From contig CAZFPK010000054.1 of the NCBI GenBank assembly GCA_964521025.1, positions 1-20,075 of the forward strand: 20,075 nucleotides of DNA, in the 5' to 3' direction. The stretch comes from DRTC01 sp964521025. Its GTDB lineage: Bacteria; Cloacimonadota; Cloacimonadia; Cloacimonadales; TCS61. The notes under the pieces are model-generated. The model was not told where the DNA came from. It worked only from the letters and a program-made list of their open reading frames with translations, and searched no databases. A program made the position numbers and the translations under genes. Below, one piece after another: positions 6,456 through 14,455 of this stretch (position 1 is its first letter; each line of letters begins with the position of its first letter).

Positions 6456-7787
6456 TCACTCCATTAATATCATCTTTTTCGTCAATTCGGAATATCCTGA
6501 ATGCAATCTATAAAAATAAATTCCTGATGTTACAGGTCTGTCGGATTCATCTGTTCCATCCCAGATTATGTGGGAAAGCGACTCTGTCGCTTTTGTATTA
6601 AAAGAATTAATGCACTCCAAAGTTTTCACTTTCTGCCCTTTGATGTTATAGATTTCAATTCGTGCATTTTCGTGTAAATTCGTGGTTTCAAAAGAAATCG
6701 TTGTTGAATTTCGGAATGGATTGGGATAGTTTGTTAAAAAGATTTTTGGTTGGGAAATGTCTAAATTTTCTTCGATCCCGGCACTTCCCATCTGACCATA
6801 AACGCAATCGATGGTTTGAGTTGGATTTGAGTCATCGATCGTTGCCGTATGATTTTCACCAAAACCTGCTTCATAATCCATTCCGTTGCGAGCGAATTTG
6901 AATTCCAGATATTTCCAGGAACCGGACGGGAATAGAAGATCGATCGTCCAGATATTGTTTCCCAAATCGGTAAGTGGATTATTCATCGCGCTAAAATCCC
7001 AATCAAGCGGAGCAACATTTCCGTTAATACTCAAAGTATTAAAGATCGCTCCGGCATTAGCAGAATCTGCAACATCGCAATTGAAAGTAACAGTAACATC
7101 CTGTGTTGTATAATCATTGGGATTCTGGTCGTTAAAATAAACAACATCGAGAATTTGAGTGGGAGAAGAATCGTCGATCGTCAGAATTCTGTTTTCAATC
7201 GCTTCTTCCCAGTTTGCTCCATTCAGGAATTTGTATTCCTGATGCACATTGGTTCCGGTTGGGAAAAAATAATCTATCGTATAGATAAAGTCTTGATCAG
7301 GATCATCTAAAAGGTCCTGTCCGGGAGTCCAATCATTGAAAGTCCCTGCCAGAGAAACATCGAAAATCTCATCCACAACTGACATGTTAACCTGGAAAGT
7401 GACTGTCACATCCTGTTCCGTATATTCCTGCGGACCTTCATCGGCAAAGTAAACCGGATCGAGAATGGTATCGACATCCGGAACCGTGATGTTGCGATTG
7501 ATGTTAAATCCGAATTCTTCCCCAGCCCAGGTATTGCCGTTGATGTATTTGTATTCGTGATAATCACCGGGGATCAACTCTAAAGTAACATCGTAAATCC
7601 CATCTTCGTTGGCATCGAATAACTCGGTAGTTGCCGGATCCCAACCTTGAAAACTGCCGGCAACATGAACTCCATCAGGAGAAATTTCATCGACATAATT
7701 CATATCGACCTGAAAAGTGATATTGACCTGTGCAGTTAATATTGCGATTGAAAATAATAAAGTAAGAAACAAATAAATCTTTTTCAT
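6456..7787 (-). CDS. Secreted protein with three starch-binding-type repeats and a T9SS C-terminal sorting domain
   Basis: 443 residues from the ATG at 7787. An upstream in-frame TTG (7799) overlaps the Shine-Dalgarno and was rejected. Residues 1-20 are a signal peptide. Three related ~100-residue modules follow (about 21-118, 126-223, 229-331). Modules 1 and 2 show the CBM20/CBM48-like starch-binding pattern: TFQV(D/N)M, AGSFQGWDP or AGTFNDWTP, EYK(Y/F)xNGxxW, NR. Module 3 is divergent (PLDW, LEFKF, ATIDDSNPTQ). NYPNPF (353-358) opens the T9SS type-A sorting domain, continuing IEIYNIKGQKVKTL, WDGTDESDRPVTSGIYFY and ending KKMILME. No catalytic domain is present, so it is best read as a surface glucan-capture protein. 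It shares its module types with the plus-strand protein at 11535. Confidence 0.82.
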   Translation of the reverse strand: MKKIYLFLTLLFSIAILTAQVNITFQVDMNYVDEISPDGVHVAGSFQGWDPATTELFDANEDGIYDVTLELIPGDYHEYKYINGNTWAGEEFGFNINRNITVPDVDTILDPVYFADEGPQEYTEQDVTVTFQVNMSVVDEIFDVSLAGTFNDWTPGQDLLDDPDQDFIYTIDYFFPTGTNVHQEYKFLNGANWEEAIENRILTIDDSSPTQILDVVYFNDQNPNDYTTQDVTVTFNCDVADSANAGAIFNTLSINGNVAPLDWDFSAMNNPLTDLGNNIWTIDLLFPSGSWKYLEFKFARNGMDYEAGFGENHTATIDDSNPTQTIDCVYGQMGSAGIEENLDISQPKIFLTNYPNPFRNSTTISFETTNLHENARIEIYNIKGQKVKTLECINSFNTKATESLSHIIWDGTDESDRPVTSGIYFYRLHSGYSELTKKMILME

Positions 7788-7791
7788 CTTA

Positions 7792-7797
7792 ACCTCC
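7792..7797 (-). promoter_or_regulatory. Shine-Dalgarno deciding the ATG at 7787
   Basis: CCTCC (plus strand 7793-7797) reads GGAGG on the minus strand, five bases before ATG 7787. The alternative TTG at 7799 would place the ribosome on top of this site. Confidence 0.7.
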
Positions 7798-7822
7798 AAT
7801 TTTATTTGTTTTAATTTTTTTT

Positions 7823-7903
7823 GGACAACATTCGTGTCAAGAAATGTATCCGAATCTAGACCTTACGAATGCACAACGAACGAAATCTATGCAATGGTTG
7901 TCC
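7823..7903. repeat. Nested inverted repeats upstream of the triple starch-binding gene, with a -35-like box
   Basis: GGACAAC (7823-7829) pairs with GTTGTCC (7897-7903), and within it CATTCGT (7829-7835) can pair with ACGAATG (7865-7871). The minus-strand hexamer TTGACA (7840-7835), 53 bases before the start codon, lies inside. I see no good TATAAT partner. The rest of the 188-bp gap to the malG stop shows only AT-rich DNA. Confidence 0.35.
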
Positions 7904-7975
7904 GTTTTCTTGAATAAAATCCATTCGAAAAATCTTTTTTTATGTTTTGAGTTGTCGTTTCTTTCGACTCGAAAA

Positions 7976-8812
7976 TTATCCTTTCACACTCCCGAGAGTT
8001 AATCCGGAAACCAGCCATTTACTCAAAACTAAAAACAGGATAATTACCGGAATACTGATGATCAAAGCAGCGGATGCATACATCCCCCATTCGGTCGTCA
8101 TATTTCCCTGCAGGCTTTTCAATCCGAGTGGAATAGTGAACATATCTTCATACCAAAGAACTTGAGCAGCAACGATATATTCATTCCAGGCAGCCATAAA
8201 TGAGAAAAGGGCTGTGATGACCAGAGCCGGAGATGCGAGTGGCAGGATGATCTTCCAGAAAGCGAAGAATTTATTTGCTCCATCAATCTTGGCAGATTCT
8301 TCCAAACTGGATGGGATCGTGTCATAATAACCTTTCATCAACCAGATGCAGAACGGAAGTGCAGACGCACTGTACATAATGATCAAACCGAGGAAACTGT
8401 TCACGAGATTGAGTTTTGAGATCATGATGAAAAGCGGGAGAAGAAGCATCGTTGCCGGAAACATCTGCGTAACGAGCAGGCTCAATAATCCGGCTTTCCT
8501 TCCCGGAAATTTAAAACGGGAAAAAGCATAACCGGCTGTCGAAGAAAGAGTTACTCCGATTATCGTTACAATTAGAGTTACAAGCAGACTGTTCTTGATC
8601 CAAATCAGGAATGGTTTTTCCGTAAAAAGTTTGATATAATTCTCAAAAGTCGCATCATCCGGAAGTATCTGTAGTGATTCGTTAAGCAGGTTATTTCCCG
8701 GTCGTAATGAAATTGTAAGGACTCGTAAAATCGGATAGATTGAAATCGCGACAAAAAGTAAGATAACGATATAGATCAAAATATATTGATATGGTTTGGT
8801 TTGAGTTTTCAT
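7976..8812 (-). CDS. malG: Maltose-type ABC transporter permease MalG
   Basis: 278 residues, normal for the family. It has six predicted membrane helices (about 9-28, 74-96, 108-130, 140-160, 197-216, 245-268). The cytoplasmic EAA loop that docks on the ATPase is clear at 171-191: EESAKIDGA, then G-less spacing to WKIILP. The C-terminus LVSGLTLGSVKG is typical of MalG-type sugar permeases. It acts with the MalEF fusion upstream and, presumably, the MalK-type ATPase at 15800 to import maltodextrin or a related oligosaccharide across the inner membrane. The ATG is preceded by GAGGAAA. It lies 338 bp after the malEF stop, an unusually wide gap for partners, filled with inverted repeats. Substrate is inferred from context, since this permease family also serves other sugars. 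Confidence 0.88.
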   Translation of the reverse strand: MKTQTKPYQYILIYIVILLFVAISIYPILRVLTISLRPGNNLLNESLQILPDDATFENYIKLFTEKPFLIWIKNSLLVTLIVTIIGVTLSSTAGYAFSRFKFPGRKAGLLSLLVTQMFPATMLLLPLFIMISKLNLVNSFLGLIIMYSASALPFCIWLMKGYYDTIPSSLEESAKIDGANKFFAFWKIILPLASPALVITALFSFMAAWNEYIVAAQVLWYEDMFTIPLGLKSLQGNMTTEWGMYASAALIISIPVIILFLVLSKWLVSGLTLGSVKG

Positions 8813-8901
8813 ATTTTCCTCAAGCTTATTTCAAGTGCTTTACAGTTCTTCAAATTCGGAACTCAGTACGTTCCCAATATGCTTTATGAATAATGAGTGT
8901 T

Positions 8902-8932
8902 GCGAATTGGTTTTCATTTCTTAACAATTCGC
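8902..8932. repeat. 8-bp inverted repeat GCGAATTG/CAATTCGC
   Basis: Perfect arms at 8902-8909 and 8925-8932 with a 15-base loop, within the malEF-malG spacer and within the doubtful small reading frame. Confidence 0.65.
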
Positions 8933-9098
8933 CACGCAGTGCAGGGATTTTTATAATTTCTTGCGCTAAAAGTGTGAGTTTTTTTGAATATCTCATTTTA
9001 AAATCCTGATCATTATTTTCTCTCTTAGAAACTTCACAAATTTTAAAATTTGGTAAGTTTTTTCCCAAATTAGAAAACGATAGAGTATCCACTCGATT

Positions 9099-9117
9099 CG
9101 AAACACATTGAGTTTCG
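9099..9117. repeat. Inverted repeat CGAAAC/GTTTCG
   Basis: Six-bp arms (9099-9104, 9112-9117) with a 7-base loop. The same arm sequence recurs in the 9-bp hairpin at 18643-18664. Confidence 0.55.
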
Positions 9118-9130
9118 TTTCATATTATTC

Positions 9131-9150
9131 CTCAACTTCGGAAAGTTGAG
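9131..9150 (-). other. Perfect 8-bp hairpin directly after the malEF stop codon
   Basis: CTCAACTT-CGGA-AAGTTGAG. On the minus strand it starts at the base after the TAA of malEF and has a 4-base loop but no T-run. This is consistent with an mRNA 3' stabiliser or processing site that could set malEF:malG expression. Confidence 0.6.
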
Positions 9151-11415
9151 TTACACCTTCTCCGCCACCTGCGACCTTTTCATAAATGTAACACTGAAGA
9201 TCACCAAAACAATAAAAATGATCATGGAAAAGGCAGCGGCGTATCCGTAACGATAAAGATTAAAAGCCGCGCGATAAACATACGAAACCAGGATGTGAGT
9301 TTGATCTGCCGGCTGTCCGCCATTCGTAACCAACCACATCACATTCAAATTATTGAAAGTCCAGACGATTCCGAGTGTGATGGCAGGAATCATCACGGGC
9401 TTGAGAAGCGGAACCGTAACATTCCAGAATTTCTTCCAACTAGATGCTCCGTCGATTTCGGATGCTTCATATAATTCATAAGGAATGGATTGCAAACCAC
9501 CGAGAGCGATGATCATCATAAAGGGAAAACCGAGCCAGATGTTAGTGATGATACAGGCGATAAAAGCAGAAGTCGGTTCGGAAAGCCAGTTGATGGAAGC
9601 AATTCCCAGATTATTGAGGATCAGGTTTATGGCTCCGGTATCGGACATGAACATACCGCGCCAGGTCAAAGCAGTAATGTATTGCGGAACTGCCCAGGGA
9701 AGAATGAGCAGAACTCTGAAGATCGGTTTTCCCGGTAGTTTTCGATTTAACAAAATTGCCAGAAAAACACCGATCACGACATGAAAAAAAACATTTACAA
9801 AAGTCCAGATCACGGTTTTTCCAAATACGGAATAGAAAATAGTCTCTGAAAAAACCTTCACATATTGAGCAATGCCAATGATGGAACTGGAATTGACATT
9901 CGTCATATTCATATTGGAAAATGAAATGATGATATTATAAATGAATGGATAAATCACAACTCCGAACATAAGAACAGCAGCGGGTGCAGCCATTAAAATT
10001 GCAAAGCGGCTGTTTTGTGTATTGAACGATTTCGGATTTCTTAAAAGTGCGATTATAAATCTATAAATCATGATATAAGTAAGAAATAGTCCGAGTAAAA
10101 TTCCTAAACCGTATAAAAGATTCTTGGTGATTTTATCTTCACCAATGTCTTCCCGCATAGATGCGATTTTCTCTTCACTAAGTTTCTGTTGATATGCTGC
10201 GGCTTCATCCGGAGTCATCTCGCCGTTAACGACATTTTGCAAAGCAGGACGCATCGCATCCCAGGCTGCTCGCATTTCCGGAATAACCGGCATTGGCATA
10301 CCAACATCGATTTGCAGAGCGGAACTTTTCAAGATTGGATCATTGACAAAGGAAGGATCGGATTGCAGTATCTTCAAAGATGGAAATGATTTATGCTCTT
10401 TGCTGAATTTTCTTTGAGCATATTCGGAAGTAAGAAATTCCAATAGTTTTTTTGTTGCTTCCAATTCTTTACCGGTAACTGTCGAATTTATGGAATAACC
10501 GGTAGTCGAGATCATCGGCGAACACCATCTTTCTGCTTCTTCCACGAAAGGAATTCTCGTTAATCCAAAATCCACTTTATCCGATTGCATATAAGTTCCC
10601 CAGGACCAATCACCGTTGATGATCATGGCTGCTTTTCCCTGTTTGAACTTGTTGTCTGCTACATCATAATCGCATTCCTGCGGGATTATCTTATATTTAT
10701 TACGCAAATCGGAAATGAGTTGAAAAGCATCGATCGCAGCTTGAGTATTCAAAGTCGGATGATTATTCTCATCAAAAACTTCTCCACCATATCCTCCAAA
10801 AAAGGGGATATACCAGAAAGGTTCGGTGTAATTCCAAACAAGTCCGTATTGATCGATCTTACCGTCATCATTAAAATCATTGGTCAATTTCTGCCCGAAT
10901 TCGATCAGTTCGGAAATTGTCTGCGGAGGTTCTTCCAAACCTGCTTCCTGAAATAATTTTTTATTATAAACCAAAGCGAGATGATTTCCCAATCTATCCG
11001 CGATCTGATAGATATGACCTTTGTATTCGACCAAACCTTTATCGATGAATTTGTTCAGGAATTCTTCGGGAAATACATCTTCCAGCGGCATGATGATGCT
11101 TTTATCACTGTTCTTCAATTTCATCACTTCAAAAGCACCAAGATTATCGGACGGACCGTACACCAGTTCCGGACCTCCACCGGTGAAAGCTGCTGCCGCC
11201 TGATATCCGGTTCTCAATTCTTCCGTTCCCTTGTGCAGGACGATTACTTCGATATCGGGATTTTTTTCTTCAAATTCAGCGACTAATTCTTTGAGTAGCG
11301 GTTCTTTTGCCGGTTCCATCTGATGCCAGAGATGGATTTTCAGGTTATTCTCTTTTCTGCACGAAATTAGGAGAAAAATCAGTATTAACGATAGAAATAT
11401 TTTTTTTATTTGCAT
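9151..11415 (-). CDS. malF: Fused maltose-type substrate-binding lipoprotein and permease (MalE-MalF)
   Basis: 754 residues in one uninterrupted frame. Residues 1-18 plus Cys19 (LISC) are a lipoprotein signal. Residues about 24-420 are a family-1 extracellular solute-binding protein: KIHLWHQM, FEEKNPDIEV, GGGPELVYGPSD, LALVYNKKLF, KAAMIINGDWSW. From about 433 a MalF-type permease begins, with membrane helices near 433-455, 472-499, 535-556, 565-585, 615-640, 678-697 and 725-747. Its EAA loop is at 650-671 (EASEIDGA to VPLL). The binding protein is thus tethered to its own channel, a layout with exactly one receptor per transporter. The N-terminal Cys could add a second anchor. An AAGGAAACGAGG leader precedes the ATG. 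malG follows downstream and malK is 4.4 kb away on the other strand. The domain calls are strong; the exact sugar is inferred. Confidence 0.9.
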   Translation of the reverse strand: MQIKKIFLSLILIFLLISCRKENNLKIHLWHQMEPAKEPLLKELVAEFEEKNPDIEVIVLHKGTEELRTGYQAAAAFTGGGPELVYGPSDNLGAFEVMKLKNSDKSIIMPLEDVFPEEFLNKFIDKGLVEYKGHIYQIADRLGNHLALVYNKKLFQEAGLEEPPQTISELIEFGQKLTNDFNDDGKIDQYGLVWNYTEPFWYIPFFGGYGGEVFDENNHPTLNTQAAIDAFQLISDLRNKYKIIPQECDYDVADNKFKQGKAAMIINGDWSWGTYMQSDKVDFGLTRIPFVEEAERWCSPMISTTGYSINSTVTGKELEATKKLLEFLTSEYAQRKFSKEHKSFPSLKILQSDPSFVNDPILKSSALQIDVGMPMPVIPEMRAAWDAMRPALQNVVNGEMTPDEAAAYQQKLSEEKIASMREDIGEDKITKNLLYGLGILLGLFLTYIMIYRFIIALLRNPKSFNTQNSRFAILMAAPAAVLMFGVVIYPFIYNIIISFSNMNMTNVNSSSIIGIAQYVKVFSETIFYSVFGKTVIWTFVNVFFHVVIGVFLAILLNRKLPGKPIFRVLLILPWAVPQYITALTWRGMFMSDTGAINLILNNLGIASINWLSEPTSAFIACIITNIWLGFPFMMIIALGGLQSIPYELYEASEIDGASSWKKFWNVTVPLLKPVMIPAITLGIVWTFNNLNVMWLVTNGGQPADQTHILVSYVYRAAFNLYRYGYAAAFSMIIFIVLVIFSVTFMKRSQVAEKV

Positions 11416-11465
11416 CCTCGTTTCCTTTCCAGAAATCTTTATTTATGCATCGATTCTGATGTCAA
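11416..11465 (-). promoter_or_regulatory. Putative promoter and leader of malEF in the divergent region
   Basis: Minus-strand TTGACA (11465-11460) matches a -35 box perfectly and is followed by an AT-rich CATAAAT about 13 bases later, with no consensus -10. The start codon is 50 bases from the -35 box. For the plus-strand gene a weaker TTTACA (11477-11482) can be seen. The 119-bp region separates divergent malEF and the 11535 gene, so shared control is possible. I see no clear operator palindrome. Confidence 0.35.
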
Positions 11466-11534
11466 TGTTTTTTTACTTTACATTAATCGAAAAAAAATTA
11501 AATTGTCTCAAAATAAAATTCAGGAGGAATTTCA

Positions 11535-12797
11535 ATGAAAAAATTATCACTTTTAACCATTTTATTCTTACTTTTTAGTGTAAATCTATTTTCAACTTCG
11601 ATTGGCTGGGGAAACCTGCAATGGCCCTTTTCAATCTCTATCGTTCAAGGTGAAACAACGGAAAATATTTACGGTCAGGTCTGGATGGCTGGAGTTACCG
11701 ATTCTCCTGGACAAGGAGCAGGAATTACAGCAGAATTAGGATATGGTGCAGACGGCTCGACTCCTGATGAAACCTGGACCTGGTTCGCTGCTACTTATTT
11801 CGGAGATGTAGGCAGTAATGACGAATATATTTATAATCTCGAATGTACAATGGCTCCCGGTCAGTATGATTATACATATCGTTATCAATATACCGGAGAT
11901 ACTGATTACTATTATGCTGCTGAAATCGGAAATTTGACGGTAAATGATGCTCCCCCTCCAACTTATGATGTTACTTTTCAGGTAGATATGCAATACCAGA
12001 CAGTTTCACCGGATGGTGTTTTTCTTGCAGGAAGTTTTAACGGGTTTAATCCAACTGCAACTCCAATGGATCCTCCCGCGCGTGATAATGTATATACAGT
12101 TACTCTGGAATTGGAATCTGCTTATTACGAATATAAATATTTGAATGGAAGTGAATGGGAGAGTATTTCAAATCGGACTATTACAACTCCCGAAGAGGAT
12201 CATGTAATTCCAGTTGTTTTCTTTAATGATTTTGGTGGTGGAACTGCGCAAGCAGTAGATGTTACATTCCAGGTTTATATGGGAGGACTCGATCCTGGTT
12301 GGTATGCTGGAGGAGTTTCTGTTCAAGGAAGTGTTTCACCTCTGGATTGGACACCAGGCAGCACTCTTTTAACAGATCCTGATTTAGATTTGGTCTATAC
12401 CGGGATAATAACTTTCCCAGCAGGTTCTGACTTTGATGTGGAATATAAATTTACCCGGGACGATGGAGCGGCAAGGATTTGGTATTGGGAAGATTGTAAT
12501 AACAGACCTTTTACGATCGATGATTCCGGTTCTACTCAAACGCTCGATATGAATTATTGGAATGATACGCTTCCGGTTCCGCAAAATGTTGCAGTAACCA
12601 TTAGTGGTGATGATGTTATAATTTCCTGGGACGCTGTTTTCGGAGATCCTGATTATAATGTTTATAGAAATACGGATCCTTATGGAGATTTCGGAGATCC
12701 AATAAATCCGCTTCCATTAAATACAACCACTTACACTGATGAAGATGCTGCTTTGCAGACGAAATATTTTTATGAAGTTAAAGCAATAACAGAATAA
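11535..12797 (+). CDS. Exported protein: N-terminal beta domain, two starch-binding-type repeats, FN3, no sorting domain
   Basis: 420 residues with a signal peptide (about 1-20). Residues about 28-136 form an all-beta domain (GQVWMAGVTDSPGQGAG, TWTWFAATY, YDYTYRYQY) of a type I associate with secreted amylases and nucleases. Two starch-binding-type modules follow: 144-233 (TFQVDM, AGSFNGFNP, EYKYLNGSEW, SNR) and 242-343 (PLDWTPG, VEYKF, TIDDSGSTQT). They correspond to modules 1 and 3 of the minus-strand protein at 6456. In module 1 the usual Trp after Gly is Phe171. A short FN3 domain (about 348-420) ends the protein right after YEVKAITE, with no NYPNPF sorting domain. Translation downstream of the stop gives no lost domain. 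AGGAGG precedes the ATG. Probably a periplasmic or passively retained glucan-binding protein; no catalytic residues seen. Confidence 0.78.
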   Translation: MKKLSLLTILFLLFSVNLFSTSIGWGNLQWPFSISIVQGETTENIYGQVWMAGVTDSPGQGAGITAELGYGADGSTPDETWTWFAATYFGDVGSNDEYIYNLECTMAPGQYDYTYRYQYTGDTDYYYAAEIGNLTVNDAPPPTYDVTFQVDMQYQTVSPDGVFLAGSFNGFNPTATPMDPPARDNVYTVTLELESAYYEYKYLNGSEWESISNRTITTPEEDHVIPVVFFNDFGGGTAQAVDVTFQVYMGGLDPGWYAGGVSVQGSVSPLDWTPGSTLLTDPDLDLVYTGIITFPAGSDFDVEYKFTRDDGAARIWYWEDCNNRPFTIDDSGSTQTLDMNYWNDTLPVPQNVAVTISGDDVIISWDAVFGDPDYNVYRNTDPYGDFGDPINPLPLNTTTYTDEDAALQTKYFYEVKAITE

Positions 12798-12809
12798 AAT
12801 TTTTTTTTA

Positions 12810-12815
12810 TTGACA
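12810..12815 (+). promoter_or_regulatory. Possible -35 box (TTGACA) before the 12877 gene
   Basis: Perfect TTGACA, 13 bases past the upstream stop and 67 bases before the ATG. The following DNA is AT-rich without a good TATAAT at 16-18 bases. Confidence 0.3.
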
Positions 12816-12876
12816 TAATTTTGATGAAAATTGAAAAGAGGAACCGATTTTTAATTGAAAAAAAATAGGAGGAGAT

Positions 12877-14247
12877 ATGAAAAAAATCTTACTTTTCGTT
12901 TTAAGTTTTATTGTTATTTCATTATCGGCAACAACTTTCACAAGTCCAACTCTTGATGGAATCATCGATACAATTACACCGGTAAGTTGGGGTCATTATG
13001 AAGATTTTGAAACAGAAACTTTTGATGGTGCGGATTATACTTTATGGATTACCTGGGATGCTGATAATCTCTATGTCGGTATAGATAGAGATACTAATCC
13101 CAATAATCGTTACTTAGGTGATGGTTATCCTAACGATATCAGTTTATTTGTAGCTATCGATACTGATCAAACTCCAGGATCGGGTGCTACTTCCGATGGA
13201 TATGGAAGAGTTACTTTTTCAGGTGGTTATTTACCTGAACATTGCTTCTATTTTGCCGGGGGTGCCGGTTGGGCTGAATGGTCATCATGGAATCCCGGAG
13301 GATGGTGGGATTGGAATGGTTGGACGGACGATTGGGGTTATTATGGTTGGTCCGGAGGTAACATCGATGATGAGCTTCAGATTACCTGGGCAAGACTCGG
13401 TGATCCTACGGGGATAGTTTTTAAAGCATGGATAACAGGAGAAGGAGACGGAACAGTTTTAGCTTCCTGGCCCTTTGAAAATCCTATCGGAGTTTCTCCT
13501 GATTTACCTTGGGGTTATCAATTCTATTCAGATCATATGGTTCCCGTTAATGGTCCTTTACCTTTAGCAGGTGTTCAACCAAATTTGACCGAACATTCAA
13601 CGGAAGAACCTCCAACACCGGTTATTCTTTCTTCCTTCACAGCAGAATATATAAATAACTCTCTTAACATTAAATGGATCACACAATCGGAAACTAACAA
13701 TGCTGGCTGGAATATTTACAGAGGAGAAACTCCTGACTTAGATGAAGCTGATCAGATAAACGGAGAAATAATCGAGGGAGCTGGAACTACGAGCGAACCT
13801 ACGGAATATACTTATGTAGATCAATATCCTGTGGTAATTGATAATACATACTGGTACTGGACGGAAAGTAGAGACGGAGCAGGAACAACTCATAATTATG
13901 GTCCGATTTCGATCACTATTCCATCCCAAAATGAAGAACCGATTCCTCCGAATAATGAGAATCCTTTAGCTTTGCATAATTATCCAAATCCATTTTATTC
14001 GAATACGGAAATAAGTTTCATCCCGCAGGAAGAAGGTTTTGCAGAAATTTCCATTTACAATTCGAAAGGACAGAAAATAATTACTTTATTCAATCATAAT
14101 GTTACGCTTGATGAACTTAATAAACAAATATCAATCACTTGGAATGGATTGGATGAAACCGGAAATCGAGTTCTTTCGGGAATTTACTTCTCAGTTCTAA
14201 AAATTGGTGATAATACTTTCACTAAGAAAATGGTAATCACAAAATAA
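12877..14247 (+). CDS. Secreted protein: CBM9/DOMON-like domain with Trp-rich insert, FN3, T9SS sorting domain
   Basis: 456 residues with a signal peptide (1-18). Residues about 22-225 form a CBM9/DOMON-like sandwich (LDGIID, ITWDADNLYVGIDRD, ISLFVAIDTD). This contains a Gly/Trp-rich stretch at 129-160 with nine Trp in 27 residues. Residues about 249-349 are FN3-like (LSSFTAEY, GWNIYRGE, YWYWTESRDGAG, YGPISITIP). NYPNPF at 368-373 starts the T9SS type-A/FlgD-like domain (ISIYNSKGQKIITL, WNGLDETGNRVLSGIYF, KKMVITK). The FN3 and sorting parts are closely matched by the next gene. A strong AGGAGG site lies before the ATG. It is probably surface-exposed and glycan-binding by fold and Trp content; ligand unknown. 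An intrinsic terminator lies 29 bases past the stop. Confidence 0.76.
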   Translation: MKKILLFVLSFIVISLSATTFTSPTLDGIIDTITPVSWGHYEDFETETFDGADYTLWITWDADNLYVGIDRDTNPNNRYLGDGYPNDISLFVAIDTDQTPGSGATSDGYGRVTFSGGYLPEHCFYFAGGAGWAEWSSWNPGGWWDWNGWTDDWGYYGWSGGNIDDELQITWARLGDPTGIVFKAWITGEGDGTVLASWPFENPIGVSPDLPWGYQFYSDHMVPVNGPLPLAGVQPNLTEHSTEEPPTPVILSSFTAEYINNSLNIKWITQSETNNAGWNIYRGETPDLDEADQINGEIIEGAGTTSEPTEYTYVDQYPVVIDNTYWYWTESRDGAGTTHNYGPISITIPSQNEEPIPPNNENPLALHNYPNPFYSNTEISFIPQEEGFAEISIYNSKGQKIITLFNHNVTLDELNKQISITWNGLDETGNRVLSGIYFSVLKIGDNTFTKKMVITK

Positions 14248-14275
14248 AATTCACTCAGGTAAAGAATTGTAATTT

Positions 14276-14307
14276 ACTGCTCCTGAAACATTTAGAAGCA
14301 GTTTTTT
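14276..14307 (+). terminator. Intrinsic terminator after the 12877 gene
   Basis: ACTGCT (14276-14281) pairs with AGCAGT (14297-14302), followed by six T. The loop is 15 bases, so strength is probably moderate. Confidence 0.6.
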
Positions 14308-14357
14308 GAATAAAGATAATAATTTTAATAGAAAGGGAAAAAAAATAAAAAAAGCAA

Positions 14358-14363
14358 TTGACA
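14358..14363 (+). promoter_or_regulatory. Possible -35 box (TTGACA) before the 14456 gene
   Basis: Perfect TTGACA, 98 bases before the ATG and downstream of the terminator, so an independent promoter is needed here. No clear -10 box is visible in the T-rich sequence that follows. Confidence 0.35.
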
Positions 14364-14445
14364 ACTTATATCACTTTATTTTTTTCTTCCTTCGTGTAAA
14401 AAATTATAGATGTGAGTTTTAAAAATATATGAAAATTTCCTTATT

Positions 14446-14452
14446 AGGAGGG
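14446..14452 (+). promoter_or_regulatory. Shine-Dalgarno deciding the ATG at 14456
   Basis: AGGAGGG lies directly before ATG 14456. It falls inside the longer frame from 14429, which lacks its own site. Confidence 0.7.
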
Positions 14453-14455
14453 ATT

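Larger units (their letters stand above)
8813..9150. repeat. 338-bp malEF-malG spacer rich in inverted repeats, with a doubtful small reading frame
   Basis: No convincing gene. A minus-strand frame opens at GTG 9092 (80 codons, no Shine-Dalgarno) and contains an ATG at 8996 with AGGA seven bases upstream (48 codons, to 8850). Its translation ends AYWERTEFRI. The stretch also holds inverted repeats at 8902-8932, 9099-9117 and 9131-9150, and GGAAC/GTTCC at 8858-8874. It looks like a dispersed intergenic repeat that happens to be open, rather than a conserved gene. Confidence 0.45.

Noticed and set aside
8850..9092. 80-codon minus-strand frame as a gene
   Set aside because: GTG start without a ribosome-binding site, overlapping an inverted repeat; kept only as a doubtful frame within the spacer.
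14338..14388. Long A-run facing T-run that could pair
   Set aside because: Low-complexity AT DNA; pairing needs a 4-base bulge and is expected by chance here.
14429..14455. Longer start for the choice-of-anchor-E-like protein
   Set aside because: The AGGAGGG site lies inside this extension and points to ATG 14456, which begins the signal peptide.
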